Below are positions 35,250-43,068 of a stretch of 64,000 nt of DNA, piece after piece. The position numbers and the translations under genes were made by a program. Position 1 is the first letter of the stretch. Each line of letters opens with the position of its first letter. Origin of the DNA: Gemmatimonadota bacterium. GTDB lineage: Bacteria; Gemmatimonadota; Gemmatimonadetes; Longimicrobiales; Gaopeijiaceae. Below the pieces are notes generated by a model. It did no database searches. It saw only the letters and a list, made by a program, of their open reading frames with translations, and was not told the DNA's origin. The stretch is from contig JAUIEJ010000004.1 of NCBI GenBank assembly GCA_030428885.1, positions 186,001 through 250,000 on the forward strand, in the 5' to 3' direction.

Positions 35250-38200
35250 GCGGCTCTCGGGTCGAGCTGGGTCTTCAGCCAAGCGGTGGAGAGGTGGTCC
35301 CACTGATTCGCCGTCACGACGGGGATCGCCTCGCCATCCACCACGGGGCGAGCGGTCGGGTCGCTTCCGGGCACGACGAGCACTGCGCCCTGCAGTGCGA
35401 TCGGTTGCGTGGAGCGGGTGAGTTGATCGCGCAGCGTCGCGAGGTAGCCCGCGTGGCCGTAGCGGATCAGGAGTCCCACATCGACCAGCACGAGCCGACC
35501 CTCGTGCGCCGCGATCTTCTCGCGCACCGGATCCATGACCCGGTCGATCACCTGGCCGAGCCTCGTCCATCCCACGGCGCCCCTCTCGTTGTCGGCCTGG
35601 AGCAGCCGGTCCCACCGGGCGTTGCTGCGTTCGGCCAGCGAGCGCATCTCCTGAATCAGGAGCCGATCGACGCTCCAGACCTCGGCGTCGACGGCCCGCG
35701 CCACGGCCTCGCTCGCATCACTCAGGTAGCGCCGGTCAACGGTGAGCGCGAGGAAGCCGCCATTGGCCTTGAAGGTCGCGAGCCGGTGGTCGGTCTGGCG
35801 CCGGACGATCTCCGCGTCATCGGGCGAGGCGAAGGTGGTCGACGCGAGGGAACTGGCCATGGTGGTGCGAAGCACACCCCCGCGGCGCGGCACCAGATAG
35901 CCCGACGGCGTCGACCCGTCGGGACGCTCGAAGGTGCCCCATTCGAGTCCGATGCGCTCCATCAGGCCGTCGAGCTGCGGGCGCGGCGGCAGATCGGCTG
36001 CGTCGGGGAAGCGGGCCCGAACCCGCCGGCGGACCTCCGCCTCCTCCAGTCCGCGGCGATCGAGCAAGGTCGCGCGGCACTCCGCCAGTGCGCGCTCCGG
36101 GCCCATCCCGATGGGGTAGAGCTCGAGGCGGGCCGATACCGCCGTCGTGCCCGACGCTGCGGCGGCAAGCCGGATCGTGCGAACGATATCGATGGGGGGG
36201 AGAGCCGACGGGCGCTCCACCTCCCGGAGCGCCCTCTGCACCGCCTCGGTGGTGGGGAGCGGGACCGTGTCGGCGAGCGCCTCGGCCTCCGCGGCGAGCA
36301 GAGCCGCGTAGTCGAGCAGCGGGTCCGGATCCCAGTGCACGTCGCGCTCGTCTACGGCATGGTCGCCCTGCAGTAGAACCAGGAACGCTTGACCCAGTCG
36401 CCGAACCACGTAGCGAGGCCCCTCCAGCGTGGATTCCGCCTCGACCGCGGCCCGGACCACGGCGCGTGCCCGACGGCTGCGCAGGGGCTCAGAAGCGAGG
36501 CTCCCTCGCGCAGCGAGAAGGAGGGCGGCCAGCTCCTCGCCTCCCAACGCACCCCCGCTCGCGAGCAGGGCATCAAAGATCTCCTGCCTCACCGGCGTCA
36601 GCGCCGGCTGCCGCTTCCAACGCCCCCGTGCAGACGACACGACGGAGGCGAGGTCGGCACGATCGAGGCCCGACTCGGCCGATGCGTCGAGCTGCGTCGG
36701 CCACGTCGCTTCGGTCATGGGGGAAAGCCCCAGGAGCGCGGCCACGGCCGCCGCATGCGTCGCATCCACATTCCCGCGGGGCACGAGCGCTTCAGCCAGC
36801 TGATCGACGGAGGCTCCGGCGACCGTGGCGCCCTGCTCCCCCCGGGCGAGTCTGCGCCGCAGGGCCTGGGCGAGTTCGTTGATCTTGCGACGCGTGGCCG
36901 CGCCGACGCCGCCGAGGCGCACGAGTTCGGCCGGGGGGTAGTCGGCCAGATCACCGGCAGTGATGACCCCCATGCGATCGAGCGCATTGCGGACCTTGGC
37001 CGGAATCCCCAACTCCAGCAGCGAGCTTCCGGCCTTGACCGTGTCGAGCTCGAGCTCGGCCACCACGAATTCGCCGTCGCCCCCGACCTCGGCGTGCGCC
37101 GTGGTCTTGAAGACGCGCTGCCACGCCTGCCGCATCTGCACGGCGGTGTCGAAGCGCTCCTCGGGTCGGCGGTGCAGGGCCTTCTCGAAGAACTCCTCGA
37201 GGGACTCGCGGACCGCCGGGTCAAAGAGGTCTGCCCGCAGGGTCGGCAGCTCCAGATCCGTTAGGGCGGGGTCCGTCGTGCCGTCGCCCCATTCCGGGCG
37301 GAGTCCCGTGGCCATCTCATGGAGCGTCACGGCTGCGGAATACCGCTCCGCCTGTTCGTCCCAGCGACGCGGAGTCCGCTCCTCCAGGAAGGGGTCGAGG
37401 TAGCCCGCCGTGCCCACATGGAGTTCGCGGGGGTCGGAGCGCGAGAGCGAGAAGTCGAACAACACGAGCCGACGCTCATCGTCCTTGCCTCGCGGTACGA
37501 TCCCCAGGTTGTCGGGCTTGATGTCGCGATGGGCGACGCCCTCGCGATCGAGGAAGACGAGGGCGTCGAGCAGGTCGCCGCCGTACCGCTCCAGGAGGTC
37601 GAGACTCAGCGACCCGTCGGTGTGCAGCACGTGGGAGAGCGTCTTCGAGGCCTCCTCGAGCCGCAGCACCGTGCGCCCGCCGATCTTGTCCAGCCCGTAC
37701 GGCTCGATGATCGTGCGGTCGCGCAGGCGCTGGAGCACCTCCCACTCGACTCGCACGCGCTCGGCGTGCTCGTCGCTGCGTGCCACCTTCAGCACTTCTC
37801 GGCGACCGCCGTCCTCCGCCTCGGCCACGAGCACAACGGAGGTGCTCCCCCGCCCCACGCGTCGTTCGACCAACCACACCCGACCATCGGGCGCTTCCAG
37901 AAGGTCGCCGGCCTTGGCCTCGAGGGGATCGGCCTTCTCCTTCTCCTGCGCCTCCTTCTGCGCGAAGTCCAGGAACTGCAGGAACTCGTCGACCGACACG
38001 AAGCGGTCGGTGGCGTTGACGCTTGTGGCCGTTCGGACAACGTCGTCGAACTGCTGTGGAGGTGCTTCGAGGACGGAGGCAAGAGTTAGCGATCCCTGGT
38101 CGCGAAGCGTGTCGTAGAGCGTCGGTACGTCGGGCGCGGGGTCGCTGCCAGTGAGGATCCGGTAGGCGATGGCGCCCAACGACCAGATGTCGGCGGGGAC

Positions 38201-39439
38201 CGGTGCCGGGTTGGCGACGCGAAGGGCTTCCGGGGCGAGGTAGACGTGGCCCTCGTGCGCCACGTGGTCGCCCAGGTGCTGTGTGGCCGAGATCGTGGTG
38301 CGACTGGCCTGCTCGCGCGTGGCGGTATGCCAATCGCGGATTCTCAGCTTGCGGCTCGCGCCGGAGCCGGAGACCCACACCGACGCCGGGGAGAGCCCCC
38401 GGTGGCAGAGGCTGTGGCGGTGCGCGATGCGCAGGACCTCGCCCAGGTCGCGGACGAGGCGTACTCGGTCGCGGAAGCTCAGGTCGTCGCGGTGATCGTC
38501 GAGCCAGTGGTCGAGGCGCTCCGCGTCGGGATCGTGCTCGAAGATGAGGGCTGGCCCCATGGGGTTGCCCGCCAGGAGCTCCAAGGGGCGTTCGATGCCC
38601 TGTTCGTGGATGCCCTCGAGGAGCTTGAACTCCCGCTCGGCGGCGCGGCGGAGCGATTGGCGTTCACTCTCGTCGAGCACGCTCCCCGTGAGGTAGATCC
38701 GGATCCGGCGGGGGGCCGAGGTGACGTGGTGCTTCGACGCGAAGTCCTGCCATCCCTCTCCCTCGGCGAGGAGCTCGCCCAGCTGGTACTCTCCGACGCG
38801 TCGATGGGTGGTAGACTCGCGGATGCCGGCCTGGTCGACGGCCTGCGCAATGGCCTTGGACATCGGGCGGTCGATCTGGCGACCGCGTCGGGGGTCGACT
38901 CGGGTGAAGACCGGGATCAGCCCGTCGAGCTGGTTGGCCTTCGGCTCTTCGTGCTCGTCCTGGCCCGGCCCGTAGACGTCGACGGCGCCAGGCCCGTCGA
39001 GGTTGACGACGAGGCCCGGAGTGGAGAGGAAGACCGCGGACCGCAGGTAGAAGCTCTCCCCTCGCATGCGGGGCGTGCGGAAGGCCGGCTGCCGCATCAG
39101 GAGCGACTTCAGCTTCTTCGCCTTGCGCTCCGTGAGTCGGATCGGGTGATCGAAGGTGCGGCGGCTGCCATCCGGCCGGATCCAGGTCCAGGTGGCGGCG
39201 TCGCCGTCGATGCGGCCCCCGGGGTACGACTTGATCTCCACGAGGTAGGCGCCCGTGGGCGAGACGACCAGGAGGTCGACCTCGTTGCGAGTGCCGTCTT
39301 CACCGAGGAAGGTGAAGTTGGCCCACGCACGAAACGGCTCACGATCCGGGAAGCGCTCGCGGATGAAGTGGAGCGCCGCCCGCTCGTGGTCGTGTTCGGA
39401 GAGGGTGACTTCGGTCCAGAGTTTGGTGGAAGGGGTCAA
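35246..39439 (-). CDS. pglW: BREX type 2 serine/threonine kinase PglW with NERD domain
   Basis: A 1397-residue protein. An N-terminal NERD nuclease-like domain (NEVDLLVVSPTGAYLVEIKSY, about 52-72) is followed by two kinase-like domains. The first (catalytic loop HRGLSPASVW near 346) lacks the catalytic Asp and looks inactive. The second (HRDIKPDNLGIV near 636, then LFDFSLSR) keeps HRD and the metal Asp. A helix-hairpin-helix stretch (LGIPAKVRNALDRMGV, near 815-860) and a long C-terminus follow. TTG at 39439 is the only fitting start; GGAAG is seven bases upstream. First gene of the core BREX block. Confidence 0.93.
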   Translation of the reverse strand: MTPSTKLWTEVTLSEHDHERAALHFIRERFPDREPFRAWANFTFLGEDGTRNEVDLLVVSPTGAYLVEIKSYPGGRIDGDAATWTWIRPDGSRRTFDHPIRLTERKAKKLKSLLMRQPAFRTPRMRGESFYLRSAVFLSTPGLVVNLDGPGAVDVYGPGQDEHEEPKANQLDGLIPVFTRVDPRRGRQIDRPMSKAIAQAVDQAGIRESTTHRRVGEYQLGELLAEGEGWQDFASKHHVTSAPRRIRIYLTGSVLDESERQSLRRAAEREFKLLEGIHEQGIERPLELLAGNPMGPALIFEHDPDAERLDHWLDDHRDDLSFRDRVRLVRDLGEVLRIAHRHSLCHRGLSPASVWVSGSGASRKLRIRDWHTATREQASRTTISATQHLGDHVAHEGHVYLAPEALRVANPAPVPADIWSLGAIAYRILTGSDPAPDVPTLYDTLRDQGSLTLASVLEAPPQQFDDVVRTATSVNATDRFVSVDEFLQFLDFAQKEAQEKEKADPLEAKAGDLLEAPDGRVWLVERRVGRGSTSVVLVAEAEDGGRREVLKVARSDEHAERVRVEWEVLQRLRDRTIIEPYGLDKIGGRTVLRLEEASKTLSHVLHTDGSLSLDLLERYGGDLLDALVFLDREGVAHRDIKPDNLGIVPRGKDDERRLVLFDFSLSRSDPRELHVGTAGYLDPFLEERTPRRWDEQAERYSAAVTLHEMATGLRPEWGDGTTDPALTDLELPTLRADLFDPAVRESLEEFFEKALHRRPEERFDTAVQMRQAWQRVFKTTAHAEVGGDGEFVVAELELDTVKAGSSLLELGIPAKVRNALDRMGVITAGDLADYPPAELVRLGGVGAATRRKINELAQALRRRLARGEQGATVAGASVDQLAEALVPRGNVDATHAAAVAALLGLSPMTEATWPTQLDASAESGLDRADLASVVSSARGRWKRQPALTPVRQEIFDALLASGGALGGEELAALLLAARGSLASEPLRSRRARAVVRAAVEAESTLEGPRYVVRRLGQAFLVLLQGDHAVDERDVHWDPDPLLDYAALLAAEAEALADTVPLPTTEAVQRALREVERPSALPPIDIVRTIRLAAAASGTTAVSARLELYPIGMGPERALAECRATLLDRRGLEEAEVRRRVRARFPDAADLPPRPQLDGLMERIGLEWGTFERPDGSTPSGYLVPRRGGVLRTTMASSLASTTFASPDDAEIVRRQTDHRLATFKANGGFLALTVDRRYLSDASEAVARAVDAEVWSVDRLLIQEMRSLAERSNARWDRLLQADNERGAVGWTRLGQVIDRVMDPVREKIAAHEGRLVLVDVGLLIRYGHAGYLATLRDQLTRSTQPIALQGAVLVVPGSDPTARPVVDGEAIPVVTANQWDHLSTAWLKTQLDPRAA

Positions 39440-39529
39440 CTCGCGGCTTCCAGAGCCAGGAGGGGTCGAGGCGTCGATGGGCTCGACAACTTACTGACAC
39501 GACGCGATGGACGCACAGTCCGATCGCCG

Positions 39530-40555
39530 TCATTCCCCGGCTCGGCGGCTCGCCTCCATGCGGAGGCGACCCAGCCAACCCTCGTCAAGGTCGAATACAA
39601 TCCACCGAGGCCGACCCTGCGAGTCGACCAACGTGGCCTCAAGGTCACCGAACCAGTCTCCCTCCAATGCCGCCCTACGTCGACGATCAAGCACGCCGTC
39701 CTTCGCGTAGAGTTCAAGAAGCCTCGGAGGCAGATCGAACGAGAAGAGCGTCTCTCCTTCGCGCCGGACCAGCCATCCCCCACCGCTATACACCAGCTCG
39801 ACACGTTCCCGCTCACCGAGTTCGTCAAGAACTACTCTACGGGCTGGCACTAGAAAGAGAGGGAAGGTCTTCCCGACGATGGCGAGGAGGACCCCGGCGA
39901 GCCCCTGAGCCTCGGCGATGAATGCATCCCAGACCGTCTGATCTCCACCGGCGATGTCGAAGATGAGCTCCATTGGTGCATCGCCGCGAAGCACATCTCT
40001 GACCGCGATCCGCAGAGCGGAGAGATCGACGGATATGTTCTTCCGGGCGCGAGTACCGAATGCGGCGCCTTGAATCCGCTTCAGTCCAGCGATCACACCC
40101 CCAAAGAACGCAGACTGCTCGAGAGGGAACAGGTAGATATCCTGCGCAAACGCGTACCGTTCCGCATCTCTCGTGAACGCGGTGGCCGAGAAGATCGCGG
40201 CTTGGTAATGGTAGCGCGTTTGAGGAATCGGGCCATCCGCCGTAGCCCACGCCTCCGATACATCCTTCAGCACTCCGACAGTGTTCCGAACCGTAGCCAT
40301 GTCGATCTTGGACGAATAGCACTTCGCCTCAACCAACAAGCGGGCCGGGTGGGAGAAGGGCCGTGGAAGGACATAGTCAGCAATCGCATCAATCTGATGA
40401 CAACCCCCTCGCCCTATGACCTTGATGTACCCACGCGGCCCCTTAAGGGTCTCATCGCCGGTAGTGTCGTCAATCGTGGTGAATCCAGATCTCTTCAATA
40501 GAAACAGGACAACTTCTTCGAAGAGCGCACCACGAATCTGATGGATTGTTGGCAC
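39530..40555 (-). CDS. Mrr-like PD-(D/E)XK restriction endonuclease
   Basis: A 341-residue protein with the restriction-endonuclease-like fold at the N-terminus: ALFEEVVLFLLKRSGF (Glu near 13), QIDAIADY (Asp56) and LLVEAKCYS (Glu76-Ala-Lys78). The C-terminal 200 residues are unassigned. GTG at 40555 is decided by GGAGG (40564-40568), eight bases upstream. It lies 90 bases before pglW on the same strand and so may be expressed with BREX. By family it cuts DNA, perhaps modified DNA; specificity unknown. Confidence 0.85.
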   Translation of the reverse strand: MPTIHQIRGALFEEVVLFLLKRSGFTTIDDTTGDETLKGPRGYIKVIGRGGCHQIDAIADYVLPRPFSHPARLLVEAKCYSSKIDMATVRNTVGVLKDVSEAWATADGPIPQTRYHYQAAIFSATAFTRDAERYAFAQDIYLFPLEQSAFFGGVIAGLKRIQGAAFGTRARKNISVDLSALRIAVRDVLRGDAPMELIFDIAGGDQTVWDAFIAEAQGLAGVLLAIVGKTFPLFLVPARRVVLDELGERERVELVYSGGGWLVRREGETLFSFDLPPRLLELYAKDGVLDRRRRAALEGDWFGDLEATLVDSQGRPRWIVFDLDEGWLGRLRMEASRRAGE

Positions 40556-40571
40556 AAGGTATTCCTCCGAC

Positions 40572-41314
40572 TTACGGATCCACGTTCGCGACCGATGACG
40601 CCTCAAAGACCCACTCTCCCGACACCATTGCCGGAACAGCCCGAACAACGAGAACTGACCCTACGCTATACCGATTTGCGAGATGGCGCTTCACCGAGAC
40701 GACCAACCCTGACCCGAGTCGCAGCCGGACCATCCGACCGTCAAGGGAAAGCCCATCGATTCCCCCCACTACTCCGACCAGAGTCACATGGTGGCCACTC
40801 CTTATCCGAGCGCTTGAGGCCGCCGCGGTCCAGATCGGACTTTGGATCACCGTCAACTCATCGTCCACGGATATGGCAGCAACAGAATGCCACATCTGCT
40901 GACTCACCCTCTGGCGCGCTTCCCTATTCTGTTCTTCACTCAAATCGCAGTCCGAGAACCCACGGTTCGCAAGACTGATGCCCGCCGCGAACGCCGCTTG
41001 CGAGCGCTGGTCCACATGGTCTACCCAGCATGAGTGGACCCGCCAAGGGATCAAAGGCAGGTCAAAGAGGACACAGTCACCGTACCCGTTGGTGTGGTAC
41101 AGGACTGACTCGTGACACCACCAGCACTCTGTCTGGTAGGTGGTGGGCCAAGGTAGCGACGTGATCCCACGAACCTTGGGTCGTGATCCCTGTCGCTCCT
41201 GATCGTCGACGAATCGCCCCCGGGCCCGCACGCGCAGGGCGTGATGGACCTGCGTTGCCCGTCGATCATCCGAAACTCGAGCCATGCACCGCAACCGTCA
41301 CACCACTTCCCCAT
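40572..41314 (-). pseudogene. Zinc-ribbon protein, likely frameshifted in a G run
   Basis: ATG at 41314 has a strong ribosome site (GGAGG, 41322-41326) and codes for MGKWCDGCGAWLEFRMIDGQ followed by a CAC metal pair. A second frame, entered at the run of C on the plus strand near 41216-41222, carries a second zinc ribbon (ECWWCHESVLYHTNGYGD, then PWRVHSCW) and runs to the stop at 40572. One base added in the run joins the two frames into one protein of about 245 residues. The pairing of a C-x2-C ribbon with a HTNGxGDxVxFD motif is a known pattern in conserved unknown proteins. An intact internal start is less likely. It precedes the Mrr-like gene. Confidence 0.6.
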
Positions 41315-41392
41315 TCCGGCACCTCCTCGTTGCTTTCCCCCGCAGAGTCGGCTGACACAACCCCGACACCGTCGCGGGTGCCCCCAGCTCCC

Positions 41393-42145
41393 CTAGGAGC
41401 CTCGGAGGCGCCGAACCGCCTTGCCGATATACAGTGCGGCGCTCCACCCTTCACGTCGAATCGGGCCCAGCAACCGGCCTGAGTCAACCATCGCCGCCTT
41501 TCCGCCGGACACTCTATCCACGAACCGGTCCAGGTCCGCTGCGTTCCGCGAGTGACGGTCATCGGCGGTCGCATCCGTCACGAACTCGTGAATCAGGAGG
41601 ACGGCCCTCGAGGCGCCAGCCCGTTCGGCGGTAGACAGGCCCGCTGCTGTGGCCGTGAGAAGCTGGTATCGCAGGTCCATGGCTTCGTCCGGCCCCTGGC
41701 CAAGCAAACGAGTCGTTAGCTCTGCAAGGCGCGCCACGCCCCTCGAGTCCGGATTCTCCTTCCAGCGACGTTGGGCGGCACGCTTTGTTTCGGCGACCGA
41801 GTCACCGAACGTTTCGTCCGCCTTTGCCTCAATGGCGGCTACGAAGTCGCCATGGGCATCCCTGGCTCTCACCAGCATATCGAGATTCGGCGGCTCCCCG
41901 CGAAACTCGTCGATCCGCACCCGGGCCTCCGGCTCCGCTTCCCAGGCTTCCACCGTTGAGAAATCGCCATGGCTCTCAAGAGCCGCGACGATCTCATCCG
42001 GCATCGCCGGGGCGGCTCCGATCCACGCGCGGGCAGATTCCTTTGCGCTGCGCCCATCCTTCCAGTGCAAGTTCGGCCGTTTGGGCCCGGCGAGACGCTT
42101 CCAGTCGTCGAGGCTCCGGATCTCCTGCCCGTTCTTGTGGATCAT
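41393..42145 (-). CDS. PD-(D/E)XK-like protein (DUF6946-type), putative nuclease
   Basis: A 250-residue protein starting MIHKNGQEIRSLDDWKRLAG. The middle has NLDMLVRARDAHGDFVAAIE and AKADETFGDS, giving Asp89 and Glu106-Ala-Lys108, the three residues of a PD-(D/E)XK active site. The pattern recalls the family named DUF6946, but this is from memory. ATG at 42145 overlaps the stop of the EEP gene as ATGA. It lies in the string of nuclease genes leading into pglW. Confidence 0.7.
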   Translation of the reverse strand: MIHKNGQEIRSLDDWKRLAGPKRPNLHWKDGRSAKESARAWIGAAPAMPDEIVAALESHGDFSTVEAWEAEPEARVRIDEFRGEPPNLDMLVRARDAHGDFVAAIEAKADETFGDSVAETKRAAQRRWKENPDSRGVARLAELTTRLLGQGPDEAMDLRYQLLTATAAGLSTAERAGASRAVLLIHEFVTDATADDRHSRNAADLDRFVDRVSGGKAAMVDSGRLLGPIRREGWSAALYIGKAVRRLRGS

Positions 42146-42888
42146 CCGGACTCCTGCTCGAGATCGGTGGCCCGCGTTGCGAACCTCGCCACGACCGGAT
42201 TGTGGTCGCTCAACTCCGTCCACGGCGAGCCTTCCAGAACGTCCACACCCTGGAGCGAGTTCGCCAGCTGCTCAGGCAGGAACAACCCGTCGCAGTGGTA
42301 GGGCGTCTCAGGGTTCCTGGCCCATCGCAATGTCTGGGGCACGGAGCCCTCTGAATTCACGAGGTCCCATGCCGATCGCAAGCCGAAGCCACTCTGCAGG
42401 CGAGCCAACAACTCCTGGCCAGGGGCATGGCTGCCCAACTGGGCCGCTGCGGCGTTCGCGGTGACCGTGAGATTCCAGTCGCCGGCCAGAACCACAGGAG
42501 CGGAAGCCACGATGGGTTCGATCGCGTCGAGCACCTGGTGGGCCGCCTTCACGTAGGATCCGTCTTTCGGCGGGAGGTGGACTGAAAAGGCGAACAAGAT
42601 CTCACCTGCGATGTCGGTCTCGCCACCGACGACCCAGCCCTCGAACCCTGGGACGCGAACCGGTCTGACCCGTGCCCTACGGGGAAACAGAGCGGAGCCC
42701 CATCTCCCGTGCCCAACCGGCGCCCAGAGAGCGCCACGAAGGTCGATCGGATCGAAGAGGTCGGGGGCAAAGGCCCGCGGATCCGTCGACTCCTGGACGA
42801 AGAGTAGATCCGGGTTGGTGGCATCGAGGACCGCGACCCAATGCGCCAAGCCTCCGCCCTGCCTCATGTTGAACGTCGCCAGCCGCAC
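42142..42888 (-). CDS. Endonuclease/exonuclease/phosphatase (EEP) family protein
   Basis: A protein of 248 residues with the EEP order of motifs: RLATFNMRQGG (Asn), LLFVQEST (Glu, metal ligand), VVLAGDWNLTV (Asp-x-Asn) and ELSDHNPVVARF (Asp-His). Family members are Mg-dependent nucleases or phosphodiesterases. GTG at 42888 begins the fold after a GGCAGG ribosome site; GTG at 42966 is an alternative that adds 26 residues. It is the first gene of the strand leading to BREX and diverges from the McrB-like gene. Confidence 0.8.
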   Translation of the reverse strand: MRLATFNMRQGGGLAHWVAVLDATNPDLLFVQESTDPRAFAPDLFDPIDLRGALWAPVGHGRWGSALFPRRARVRPVRVPGFEGWVVGGETDIAGEILFAFSVHLPPKDGSYVKAAHQVLDAIEPIVASAPVVLAGDWNLTVTANAAAAQLGSHAPGQELLARLQSGFGLRSAWDLVNSEGSVPQTLRWARNPETPYHCDGLFLPEQLANSLQGVDVLEGSPWTELSDHNPVVARFATRATDLEQESG

Positions 42889-43068
42889 GCGAAGCCTGCC
42901 TATGCTGTAGGTCGCGATCAGAGATCCACCGCGCGGCGGGCAGAATAGCGGCGCCCTCCTGAGCACGCGAGTGTGTGCCGATGGGGGCGCGATCGGGATT
43001 GGCTGGTGGCTTCACCCCGAGTTGGGTACCATGACCGCCTCCCTGCCCGTCCCTCTCGAATCCAGATT

